Source: Desulfobacterium sp. (GTDB lineage: Bacteria > Desulfobacterota > Desulfobacteria > Desulfobacterales > Desulfobacteraceae). Taken from it: DNA of 64,000 nucleotides. Where the stretch lies: assembly GCA_030145245.1 (NCBI GenBank), contig JAQYWC010000044.1:116894-180893 (forward strand), given 5' to 3'. Positions 55,117-63,520 of the stretch are shown here, one piece after another; within the stretch, counting starts at the first letter, position 1; every line of letters begins with the position of its first letter. A model generated the notes under the pieces. That model was not told where the DNA came from. It made no database searches and worked only from the letters and a program-made list of their open reading frames with translations. A program made the position numbers and the translations under genes.

Positions 55117-57834
55117 TTACTTGGGCATTGCTGCCAGCACCTTTTCAGGACGGGCAGGAAGATCCCTGACCCGTGCGCCGCAGGCATTGTAGATCGCGTT
55201 GATAATGGCCGCATGGGGTGCGGTCAACGGCATCTCGCCCGTTCCGGCAGCGCCAAAGGGTCCGCGCTCACGGGGGGTCTCGATGTACATGATCTCCAGG
55301 TTGTCCGGAATCTGCTTGATGTACGGGAAGCCCGATCCGGCCAGGGTGGAGTGCTTTTTGATGTCTTCATAATCTTCGGTCAGCGCAAGGCCGATACCCT
55401 GGGCCACACCACCGTAGATCTGACCGTCAACAATCAGCTTGTTGTTGATGGAACCCACATCCGCACCCACGACCATGGACTCAACCGTGGTTTTACCGGT
55501 GGCAACGTCAACCGCAACCTCAGTCAGGAACACGCCGTACATGTAGCCTGCAAGGGGATCACCCTGGGCATTCTCATCACCATCGGCGCAGGGCGCTGAC
55601 CATTTGCCGTGGAACTTGGTCTCAAGACCGTCGGCTTTCATCTCATCATAGTTACGGAATGTGCCGTCTGCCTTCTGGGCGCCATCGAGCAGGGCCTTGC
55701 AACCATTGAGGATCGCCTGGCCAATGACCATCTGGGAGCGACTGCCGCCGGCAGGGCCGGCATTGGGGCAGGTGCTGGTATCGTTCATCACCAGCCGGAT
55801 CTGATCCGGGGTGATCTTCATGGGCCGGAGGGCCTCATGGGCAGTACCCAGAACACCCTGGTCCGCACCCTGGCCATGGTCATGCCATGTGGCAAAAACA
55901 GTGACGGTATTGTCATCATTGAGTTCCACATCGATCTCAGCCGTATCCGGGCCGTCCAGACCGGAACCGTAAACACCCACAGCAACACCCACACCGCACT
56001 TAACCTCGGCTGTGGAGTCGGCTGCGGCTTTTACCTTAGCAGCTTCATACTTGGGACGGATCAGGTCGATCAGGTCCGGCAGGGAGTAGGCATCCGGAGC
56101 ACATCCGGTGGGGGTGGTGGCGCCTTCGCGATACACATTGATATATCGCAGCTCCAGGGGATCCATTCCCATCTTTTCCGCCAGCTCGTCAATGAGCACT
56201 TCCGAGGGGAACTGGCTTTCAGGTGCGCCGTATCCACGGAACGCAGCACCCCAGCAATGGTTGGTGCAAACCGTACGGCCGTTACCACGGATGTTGGCAA
56301 TGTCATAGCCGGCACCAATGAACTGGGCGCCGCGAAGGGTGAGCAGATCACCGAACTCGGAATAGGGACCATGGTCAACGGACCAGTCAGTCTCCATGCC
56401 CAGGAATTTTCCATCCTTGTTGGCAGCCAGGCGCACATTGGTCAGGAACGGAGAGCGCTTGCCCGTATACTGCTGCTGCTGCTTGTAGGTGTACTCAAGA
56501 TAGCAGGGTCGGCCTGTGGCCAGGGTTGCAACACCCAGCAGGGCTTCCATGGTGGGGCTGAACTTGTAACCAAAGGTGCCGCCGGTGGGGTTCTGGATCA
56601 TGATCATATCTTCCGGCTCAACACCGAGACCCGGAGCGATCATGTACATGTGGAGATGCAGACCGATTGACTTGGACTGGATAACCAGTTTTCCCTCATC
56701 GTTCATGTAGGCGTACCCGACATCCGGCTCAATGGGCAGATGGGGCTGGCGACTGGTATAGTAGTCGCCTTCCATGACAAAGTCCGCCTTCTCAAAGATG
56801 GGAGCGGTATCTTCGCCCTTGGCAACCTTCTGCTCATAGTAGACATTGGGCGTTCCGGGATGGATCTCAATGGCATCGTCTGCCATGGCCGCCGGCGCAC
56901 TCATGTATTCGGGCAGCTGCTCAAGCTCAACCTTGACCTTGGCTGCGGCAGCGTCTGCGTTTTTCTTGGTGTCGGCGCATACCAGTGCAATGGCGTCACC
57001 ATACTGGAATACTTTTTCATCACAAAGAATGGGACGATCCCAGCCGTCACCCTTGTTGGAGGCGAAGGTGATGAGCCCTGAGATACGGTTCTTGCCCTTG
57101 ACATCCTTATGGGTCAGGACACTGTGAACACCGGGCATCTTCTCCGCTTCAGAGGTGTCAATGGAGAGGATGTTTGCATGGGAGACTTCCGCCTGAACCA
57201 TGGCGATCTTCAAGGTATCCTCAGGCATGAGCACACCCTGATCCGCGCCAAACATCCATGTACCGGTCACCTTTGCAACAGATGAAGGCCGGGGCATGCT
57301 GCTTCCCCAGATACGACCGTCCTCAGGGATCTTGAACGCAAGCTCTTCCGCAGTCATTTCGCCGCGAAGCACCTTGCCGGCATCCATGACAGAGTCCACA
57401 AGCTGTTTGTATCCGGTACAACGGCATGCATTCTTGTATTTCTGGAACCAGTCCCGGATATCGTCACGGGAAGGGTTGGGATGGGCATCCAGAAGCGCCT
57501 TGGAGGAAACAATAAATCCAGGGGTACAGAACCCGCACTGGGCTCCGCCATGGGCGATCCAGGCAAGCTGGATGGGGTGAAGGTTATCAGGTGTACCAAT
57601 ACCCTCGATGGTTGTGATGGCAGCACCCTCAGGCACACGGCTCATCTTGGTGATACAGGAGCGGATCAGTTTGCCGTCCATGATAACATTACAGGCACCG
57701 CACTGGCCTGCGTCACAGCCGACCTTGACACCGAGCACCAACAGCTGCTTGCGCAATACAGTGGACAGGGTATCTTTGGAATTTGCCAGAATAGTTCTGA
57801 CAGTCCCATTAACATTGAGTGTTTTTTTTAACAT
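55117..57834 (-). CDS. mop: Molybdenum aldehyde oxidoreductase (D. gigas MOP type)
   Basis: A 905-residue xanthine-oxidase-family enzyme lacking the FAD domain. It oxidises aldehydes to carboxylates in the cytoplasm. The N-terminal plant-type [2Fe-2S] cysteines are C40, C45, C48 and C60. The second cluster cysteines are C100, C103, C137 and C139. These eight positions are the same as I remember for D. gigas MOP (907 residues). The catalytic base is E867 in GAAGTGEMPL, equivalent to Glu869 there. GRTVCTNHCWGAAFRGYG and the cofactor-binding GGSRSQM stretch are present. Ribosome site AAGGAG precedes ATG 57834. It lies 105 bases after the MoeA-like gene. Confidence 0.96.
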   Translation of the reverse strand: MLKKTLNVNGTVRTILANSKDTLSTVLRKQLLVLGVKVGCDAGQCGACNVIMDGKLIRSCITKMSRVPEGAAITTIEGIGTPDNLHPIQLAWIAHGGAQCGFCTPGFIVSSKALLDAHPNPSRDDIRDWFQKYKNACRCTGYKQLVDSVMDAGKVLRGEMTAEELAFKIPEDGRIWGSSMPRPSSVAKVTGTWMFGADQGVLMPEDTLKIAMVQAEVSHANILSIDTSEAEKMPGVHSVLTHKDVKGKNRISGLITFASNKGDGWDRPILCDEKVFQYGDAIALVCADTKKNADAAAAKVKVELEQLPEYMSAPAAMADDAIEIHPGTPNVYYEQKVAKGEDTAPIFEKADFVMEGDYYTSRQPHLPIEPDVGYAYMNDEGKLVIQSKSIGLHLHMYMIAPGLGVEPEDMIMIQNPTGGTFGYKFSPTMEALLGVATLATGRPCYLEYTYKQQQQYTGKRSPFLTNVRLAANKDGKFLGMETDWSVDHGPYSEFGDLLTLRGAQFIGAGYDIANIRGNGRTVCTNHCWGAAFRGYGAPESQFPSEVLIDELAEKMGMDPLELRYINVYREGATTPTGCAPDAYSLPDLIDLIRPKYEAAKVKAAADSTAEVKCGVGVAVGVYGSGLDGPDTAEIDVELNDDNTVTVFATWHDHGQGADQGVLGTAHEALRPMKITPDQIRLVMNDTSTCPNAGPAGGSRSQMVIGQAILNGCKALLDGAQKADGTFRNYDEMKADGLETKFHGKWSAPCADGDENAQGDPLAGYMYGVFLTEVAVDVATGKTTVESMVVGADVGSINNKLIVDGQIYGGVAQGIGLALTEDYEDIKKHSTLAGSGFPYIKQIPDNLEIMYIETPRERGPFGAAGTGEMPLTAPHAAIINAIYNACGARVRDLPARPEKVLAAMPK

Positions 57835-57939
57835 CCGACGTTTACTCCTTTATGGTTAAAACTATTTTTCGATGGAATCAGTAAGGCCCAATTGCGCTTC
57901 TGAACGAAATGAAGATATTTTTGCAACACCACAGACGTC

Positions 57940-58962
57940 CTAGCTCTTTCCGAAAGGACAGGCAGGGTAGTGACACTCGGGACAGTTTTCGCAGAACCCG
58001 CCATGGCCAAGCTCCACGATATCCTGGCGGCATACCTTTTCTCCTGCCACAAGTCTGGGGATGATTAATTCAAAGATAGTGGCTTTGTAATACATGACGC
58101 ACCCGGGAAGCCCCACCACAGGTACATCGCCCAAATAGGCAAGCATGAACATGGCCCCCGGGAACACAGGCGATCCATAGGTTTCCACCCGGGCACCGGT
58201 GGCACGGATGGCCGCCGGGGTCTGGTCATCCGGATCAACGGACATGCCGCCCGTGACCACAACCATATCCGCCCCTTCATCCACCAGATCCCTGATGGCA
58301 TTAGCGGTCATGTCAACGTCATCCGCAGTCATAATCTGCCGGGTGATGGAACCGTTGAGGCCATCGAACTTTTCCCGGAGCACCGGACCAAAGCGATCCT
58401 CGATACGGCCATGGTAGATTTCACTGCCCGTGGTAACCATGCCGACTTTGCAGGCAATAAAGGGCTTCACCTCAACAATGGGAAACGCCTGGCGGCAGAT
58501 CTCTTCCACCTGCTCGATCTTTTCCTCTTCAATCACCAGGGGCACGACCCGGGTTCCGGCCACCGCACGTTTTTTGCCCACCTGCTGATTGGTATGGAGG
58601 GTGCCGAACACCATCTGGTCAATGGCATTGATGCTGTTCAGGGCCTGGACATTAATTTTCAACAGCCCGTCGTTGTCAGCGATAAAGTTGATGCGTCCTT
58701 CACTGGGTTCGGTCAGCCGGATCCCGGACCCGGCAGCCGCGATGGCAATGCGCCTGGCCGCCTCGTTTTCATGGACAAACCCGTCGGCCACCTCCCAGAC
58801 ATAGAGGTTCTCTTTGCCGATCTTCAGCAGCGCCTCAACATCGTCTTCCTGAACCACATGGCCTTTCTTGAAGGCCCTTCCCTTAAATTCTCCCGGTACG
58901 ATACGGGTCAAATCGTGACATAATACCATACCCACTGCGTCCTGGACTGGAACAGTCTTCAT
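57940..58962 (-). CDS. MoeA-like molybdopterin-binding protein with cysteine-rich tail
   Basis: A 340-residue protein whose C-terminal two thirds hold a MoCF/MoaB-like fold (KVGMVTTGSEIYHGRI, ADMVVVTGGMSVDPDDQT, GLPGCVMYY). This fold binds molybdopterin for adenylation or metal insertion. The last residues form a cysteine cluster (CENCPECHYPACPFGKS), absent from classical MoeA. ATG 58962 follows GAGGAG. It is the first gene of the operon for the aldehyde oxidoreductase, so it is probably its dedicated metal-insertion or cofactor-selection factor. Confidence 0.9.
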   Translation of the reverse strand: MKTVPVQDAVGMVLCHDLTRIVPGEFKGRAFKKGHVVQEDDVEALLKIGKENLYVWEVADGFVHENEAARRIAIAAAGSGIRLTEPSEGRINFIADNDGLLKINVQALNSINAIDQMVFGTLHTNQQVGKKRAVAGTRVVPLVIEEEKIEQVEEICRQAFPIVEVKPFIACKVGMVTTGSEIYHGRIEDRFGPVLREKFDGLNGSITRQIMTADDVDMTANAIRDLVDEGADMVVVTGGMSVDPDDQTPAAIRATGARVETYGSPVFPGAMFMLAYLGDVPVVGLPGCVMYYKATIFELIIPRLVAGEKVCRQDIVELGHGGFCENCPECHYPACPFGKS

Positions 58963-59057
58963 GTTCTCTCCTCTACGAATCAATAAACCAACTCTTTCAA
59001 TCAGAAGAGTCTGTCATGAATTTTCAGGGTCCATCCAGCACAAACCCTATTTTGGCC

Positions 59058-59086
59058 TTAATAGACCCACGGTTATCGTTTGTCAA
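59058..59086 (-). promoter_or_regulatory. Sigma-70-like promoter of the aldehyde oxidoreductase operon with overlapping palindrome
   Basis: TTGACA (59086-59081), 17 bases, TATTAA (59063-59058) on the minus strand; transcription would start near 59051, 89 bases before the ATG. A palindrome CGTTTG-T-CAAACG (59077-59089) covers the -35 box and is a candidate operator. The leader has a small ACTCTT/AAGAGT stem. The gene-free stretch is 58963-59288. Confidence 0.7.
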
Positions 59087-59288
59087 ACGTTTACTATAGA
59101 AACCCGATTTCCAAGACCTAACCAACCAATAATAACCAAAACCAACCCATACCATAAAGATCAGACTTACCAACAAACAATACTGTCCCGTCCTTCAAAC
59201 CTGAAGTCCGAAAGCGTTCCAAGGCAACGAATTGTAATAGGAGAAAATACCGGCAGGATAGAAACCGGTAATAATTATGACATGAGGA

Positions 59289-60146
59289 TTATGAGATAAT
59301 GCGGACTGCCCTGTTCTTGAAATGCAGCCAGCCACCCGTCACAGCGATCACAAGCAATAAGCTCAGACCGTATACGGGTTGTGGGGAAGAAATAAAAAGA
59401 GGCCAAAGCCAAACAATGCCATAGATTGCAGGCAGCAAAACACTTTGGATGCCCCGGCCCATGAAAACCATTGCGACGATCCCCAGGCCCGACAAAAGAA
59501 TCCCCAGGAACCATAAAAAATCCGAAATTGATGACACCCGGGCACCCGCACCACCTTCCACCCGGGCCTTAATCCCCATCATCATTCTTCGTTCCATGAT
59601 GTAATGGCACGGAGTCCCGATCAAAAAAACAACCCTGTCCATCAGGCTTGACAGTTCCCGGCCATGGGTTCGTATGATCAAGCGGGTCTGGGTTGAATTA
59701 ACCGCCTTTAATACAAAAGCCCCCCAGTCCTTGAGAACAAATGACTTCCCGAGTTCAACAGCCACCACGGGAAATCTATATTTCAATACGCTCTTCACCC
59801 TATCCCGGGACTCCAGAACACGACCAACTTTCATCTCTTGAAATTCCGGTACAATCTTACCTGAATTCCCGGTCTCATATCCCAATGCTTTTTCGATAAA
59901 AGTGTAGCTGAAGAAACCTCCCCGGTCCGCTCCCAATTGAATCAGCCATTTCCAAACCTCAGAAGCAGGAGCATTTATGACAATGGCCCGGGTGGAACTA
60001 ATAAATGGCGCGATATCATCGCCCACCAGCGGCATATGAACCTCAGAATCCGATGCCCCCCAGGTTGAAATCACCGGTCGCAGAAAAACCCCATATACGA
60101 TTATCTGGATGCTGAGAACAGAGATGAGGACCAAACAGGATTTCAT
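59289..60146 (-). CDS. SRPBCC-like membrane protein
   Basis: A 285-residue protein. An N-terminal hydrophobic segment (about 1-20) is followed by an SRPBCC-like soluble domain (about 50-185; INAPASEVWKWLIQLGADRGGFFSY). Three C-terminal transmembrane helices (about 207-228, 233-252, 257-275) follow. It probably binds a hydrophobic ligand outside the membrane. It starts 5 bases after the small membrane protein gene, suggesting coupling. Function unknown. Confidence 0.8.
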   Translation of the reverse strand: MKSCLVLISVLSIQIIVYGVFLRPVISTWGASDSEVHMPLVGDDIAPFISSTRAIVINAPASEVWKWLIQLGADRGGFFSYTFIEKALGYETGNSGKIVPEFQEMKVGRVLESRDRVKSVLKYRFPVVAVELGKSFVLKDWGAFVLKAVNSTQTRLIIRTHGRELSSLMDRVVFLIGTPCHYIMERRMMMGIKARVEGGAGARVSSISDFLWFLGILLSGLGIVAMVFMGRGIQSVLLPAIYGIVWLWPLFISSPQPVYGLSLLLVIAVTGGWLHFKNRAVRIIS

Positions 60147-60151
60147 AGAAC

Positions 60152-60349
60152 TCAGCTTTCCGAATCAATCGATTTATCAGAGTCTTTCTCTCTCACTTTC
60201 TTTCGCAGCTGATAGTTATCTACCGTCAGCCAAATCAAGGTAAAGAGTATAAACACATCAAATGCATGATTGCCAAGATAACTCCAAAACATCCAAGCCA
60301 GTATTGACATAACCAGGCCGACAGCCAGTAAGGCAAAACCGTCTTTCAT
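60152..60349 (-). CDS. Small membrane protein
   Basis: A 65-residue protein with two hydrophobic helices (about 5-24, 30-47) and a charged C-terminal tail (KKVREKDSDKSIDSES). ATG 60349 follows AAGGTGG; a GTG directly before it is possible. It is encoded just before the SRPBCC membrane protein and may be its partner. No family recognised. Confidence 0.65.
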   Translation of the reverse strand: MKDGFALLAVGLVMSILAWMFWSYLGNHAFDVFILFTLIWLTVDNYQLRKKVREKDSDKSIDSES

Positions 60350-60381
60350 CACACCACCTTCATCCTAGGATATTTACCATC

Positions 60382-60861
60382 TTATCCTGCATATTTGTGC
60401 ATATGAATCAGTGCCACCCTCTGTTCATTACGTGACACCCGAACGTCCATATCAACTGGCGTAAAACCCAACTTACGGTACAGAAGCAGCCCAGGAGTGT
60501 TGGCATTAAAACATGAAATCTTGACGGACTCAACCTTCAACGTATCGAATGCGATTGTCAGCAATGTTTCCACAAGGTATGAAGCAACGCCCATCTGCCG
60601 TATCTCCGGATTAACCACCACATTACCTATGGAGCAGGAACCACCATGTTCAGCATGGATAAAATTGCCGTACCCAGCCAGGGTATCACCAAACATTATA
60701 ACCGTAGGGTAAAATCGACCTTTTGCTTCCTCAAGCAGAAAATCCGGGTCCAGTGGATACTCAGCTTTCGGAAACATATAAAACAACTCTTCTTCCGATT
60801 GAGGAAACTTTGAGATATTTTCCGAATCATATGATTCAAGGGCTCTGTGATTAAACATCAT
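60382..60861 (-). CDS. GNAT-family N-acetyltransferase
   Basis: A 159-residue acetyltransferase. The acetyl-CoA-binding region reads IGNVVVNPEIRQMGVASYLVETL (motif A, R/Q-x-x-G-x-A), followed by SCFNANTPGLLLYRKLGF. Ribosome site AAGGAT precedes the ATG pair at 60861/60858. The acceptor is unknown. Confidence 0.87.
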   Translation of the reverse strand: MMFNHRALESYDSENISKFPQSEEELFYMFPKAEYPLDPDFLLEEAKGRFYPTVIMFGDTLAGYGNFIHAEHGGSCSIGNVVVNPEIRQMGVASYLVETLLTIAFDTLKVESVKISCFNANTPGLLLYRKLGFTPVDMDVRVSRNEQRVALIHMHKYAG

Positions 60862-60934
60862 TATAATCCTTCTACATCAAGCGAATTTCCGATTGAGCTT
60901 GGCACGAAGATCCCCCTTACCATTCACAATTCCG

Positions 60935-61476
60935 TCATTTATAGAATGTATATTCACTCTCGTCTGAAAGCACCTGCCCTGTCCAGATTTTATATTCTCT
61001 CGATTCTTTTGTCTCAGAAATTTCATAACATGCTTGCAGCGTGAGAGCAATAGACGATCCTCTCTCAGGCAAGGGACTATTTCCCCATAGCATATCATCA
61101 AAATCCACTGCAAAAACACGATGATACCCTGGCGGAACAATGGTCCAACATGGAAAATTCTTGTTCCACCTTTTCGGCTTCTTTTTTACGATAAAAATAT
61201 TTCCGTTCTCGTCTTTCACCCGAAATGACAAATTAAAATACCCCCAACTATTATCTTCCTGCCATACTCGAATCGCTTCTTTACCAAAGTTTGTCATGAC
61301 AACATAAAATTCATCTAAAGGCTCTCTAAAAAAAATGAACGATGTCCATTCCCGGTTATGGTTGTCGGAACAATTTGGACAGCTATGGAGTTAACTGTCA
61401 AAGGCTCAAACGCCAAGCAAGGACATGAAAATACGGCTATAAACAAGCCCAATAGAATGATCTTTATTACACCCAT
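60935..61476 (-). pseudogene. Secreted protein gene broken by a frameshift in an eight-base homopolymer
   Basis: Two frames belong together. The first (ATG 61476, behind GGAGGGGA) encodes a signal peptide and ends ...GNGHRSFF. The second continues REPLDEFYVVMTNFGKEAIRVW to the stop at 60935. The switch is at a run of eight A (plus strand, 61328-61335). The joined product of about 180 residues resembles a family of short exported proteins with MTN...VW..W.SWGYF...F and VWTGR-like ends that I have seen in several phyla, function unknown. It is a real frameshift, a slippage-controlled gene, or a sequencing error. Confidence 0.8.
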
Positions 61477-61549
61477 TCCCCTCCGCACGAAAAACATCCG
61501 TTTAACCTGCTATAGGTACAAAAAGCGATAATTTAACGTCCGCCGCAAT

Positions 61550-61957
61550 TCATTTACATTCTGAAAACTGATAAATATTCCTACTACCCCGAGCTACTCT
61601 ATATGACTCCATTCGACCACAATACTGGTAACCGGTAGCTATAAGGTCCTTTTGCATTTTATATGGAATCGCATTCGCCAAAACCAGGCAAAGAATAAAC
61701 CACACAATAAAAAGCAGGTCGAGATTCCAGTGAAATTCTTTTGTTTTAGCAATCAATGCTACCATCTGAACGATTCTCACCAGAGGGAATACCGAAAATA
61801 AAAGCAAATAGTATAACCCCGTGTCAAAAATAATCCGTTCGGAATGGCTATCTATTTGAGAAACAACCAAAAAATGTTCCTGAAACAGAATATAAAACCC
61901 CAACAACGCCAAAGCGTCAAAGAGCAAAAGACCGTAATTAGCAGTTTTAGGACTCAT
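61550..61957 (-). CDS. Small membrane protein, possible immunity protein
   Basis: A 135-residue protein with three or four transmembrane helices (about 7-30, 45-70, 78-98) and a polar C-terminal tail with GYQYCGRMESYRVARGSRN. It starts 13 bases after the channel-like protein gene. The size, topology and tail remind me of DUF1240-like and other membrane immunity proteins, but I cannot assign a family. The immunity role is inference from the pairing. Confidence 0.7.
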   Translation of the reverse strand: MSPKTANYGLLLFDALALLGFYILFQEHFLVVSQIDSHSERIIFDTGLYYLLLFSVFPLVRIVQMVALIAKTKEFHWNLDLLFIVWFILCLVLANAIPYKMQKDLIATGYQYCGRMESYRVARGSRNIYQFSECK

Positions 61958-61970
61958 CGCATCCCCATAC

Positions 61971-62750
61971 TCAATACTGAAATATATTCTGATTCAAGAC
62001 ACGATTAATCAACCAACGTTCATAGCGATAAACCTCAGAAGTAAGCATGTTTGGAATATCTTTTATGGTCTCAACCGTTTCATCTATACCTATGCCTAAT
62101 TCTTTATAGGCTTCTATTAGTGCTTTGGTGGCACCTACATTCTCATCAATTTTTTCGAGTATCCACCCCGCTGCAAGCCCCACAGCTATAGCAGCAATTA
62201 ATGGAGCTGCTACGGAACCACCTATAACAGCGGCAGATCCGACAAAAAGCCCTGTGGTAACAGCCGCAATTGAACTAACACCAATTTTAATAATATCTGA
62301 AGTCACCCGACCTAATAATTCAAACAACGTGGCTTCATCTCTAATGAAATAATCAAAAACATGGAATCCTGTGCATAATACAACAGAAAGCACGAAACCA
62401 CCCTTAACAGACTTAAGAATACCTTTAGGACCAACAGCCATACGGACTACTTTTGGATTTGTTTCCAGATATCGGGTTCCTCGAAAGATCCTTCGGCATC
62501 CTGGATATCCTTTCAAAATGATATATGCTTTCCCGCCATACTCTTTAATGACAAGCTTTCCAGTTATCCCAAAGTCCCTTAAGAGCTTGACGGCAGTAAT
62601 AGAATCCATGGCAGGTGAAACATAATTTACTCCAGTTTTAACAATGCCTTTTTTATTTTCCCACTCTTTTACGAAACCGTCCCATTCTATTATATGAACA
62701 TTATACTCATTAGCCTTTAATTCTTTCATCAGTTCCTGTTTTGGTGTCAT
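61971..62750 (-). CDS. Channel-like protein, possible pore-forming toxin domain
   Basis: A 259-residue protein. The soluble N-terminal half contains LVIKEYGGKAYIILKGYPG and RGTRYLETNPKVVRMAVG. Hydrophobic helices follow, with an Ala/Gly/Val-rich stretch (about 155-200) resembling a membrane-inserting hairpin. From memory this arrangement occurs as the C-terminal toxin part of PAAR/Rhs-type effectors, but here it has no trafficking domain or signal peptide. It is encoded next to a small membrane protein that could be its immunity partner. ATG 62750 follows GGAGGG. Function not proven by sequence. Confidence 0.7.
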   Translation of the reverse strand: MTPKQELMKELKANEYNVHIIEWDGFVKEWENKKGIVKTGVNYVSPAMDSITAVKLLRDFGITGKLVIKEYGGKAYIILKGYPGCRRIFRGTRYLETNPKVVRMAVGPKGILKSVKGGFVLSVVLCTGFHVFDYFIRDEATLFELLGRVTSDIIKIGVSSIAAVTTGLFVGSAAVIGGSVAAPLIAAIAVGLAAGWILEKIDENVGATKALIEAYKELGIGIDETVETIKDIPNMLTSEVYRYERWLINRVLNQNIFQY

Positions 62751-62770
62751 CCTATACCCTCCAGAAAGTA

Positions 62771-63520
62771 TTAATCACAAAAAACAGGCCTGCCGGATTT
62801 GAGAAACCATTCATTAGCTTTTTTTTTATTCTTCTTAACTCCAACACCTCTGCAATAGAAATACCCTAGGGTAAATTGCGCATCTTCTTGAGCATTTTGA
62901 GCAGCTTTCAAATACCATGTTATAGCACTTTCCAGATCCCGCGGGACAAACACACCAAAATCCAACTGCTGGGCAAATTTAAACTGTGCTTCCGGGTCAC
63001 CCTTTTGAGCAAGCCCTTTTAGCCTTTCAACCATAGCCAACATTGTCGTTTTTTTTAAACGTTCTGAATCAACCATTTCATAAACCTCATTTTCATAATC
63101 AGAACGTTTCTTTGCTTCGGCAAGCCGTGATTTCCTATACCAATCCAATGCATTCAATGGATTTTTAGGCACCCCCAGTCCATTATCATGCATCGTACCT
63201 ATTTGAAAATAAGCATGATGGTTTCCCCCTTTTCCTGATTTCTCAAACCAAATAATTGCGCGACTAAAATCTTTCTGTGCCATGTAAACCAAGGCCAGAT
63301 AATATTGAGCTTCAATATTTCCATCTTCAGCTTGAAGTATCAGATTTTTTTCCGCCTCTTTAAATTTTTTTTCATAATAAAATGTTTTCCCTTTCTCAAT
63401 CGCTGCTGTACCTTTGCCAGAGAAACCATCACTAATTGAGTAATTAGGAACACTTATCACAAAATAAGCAACCATCCATACAAGAACAACAGTAACTCGG
63501 ACATTAGAGAGACGAAGCAT
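62771..63520 (-). CDS. Sel1-repeat (TPR-like) protein
   Basis: A 249-residue exported or membrane-anchored protein (hydrophobic segment about 8-24). It has Sel1/TPR-like repeats such as AQYYLALVYMAQKDFSRAI, YFQIGTMHDNGLGVPKN and DAQFTLGYFYCRGVGVKKN. Sel1 proteins act as periplasmic scaffolds and are sometimes immunity or adaptor proteins beside effectors. It is first in the string of closely spaced minus-strand genes (20 bases to the channel-like gene). Ribosome site AAGGAT. Confidence 0.87.
   Translation of the reverse strand: MLRLSNVRVTVVLVWMVAYFVISVPNYSISDGFSGKGTAAIEKGKTFYYEKKFKEAEKNLILQAEDGNIEAQYYLALVYMAQKDFSRAIIWFEKSGKGGNHHAYFQIGTMHDNGLGVPKNPLNALDWYRKSRLAEAKKRSDYENEVYEMVDSERLKKTTMLAMVERLKGLAQKGDPEAQFKFAQQLDFGVFVPRDLESAITWYLKAAQNAQEDAQFTLGYFYCRGVGVKKNKKKANEWFLKSGRPVFCD

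Noticed and set aside
54313..55599. 428-codon plus-strand frame across the dicluster and MOP genes
   Set aside because: Antisense to two well-supported genes and without recognisable domains.
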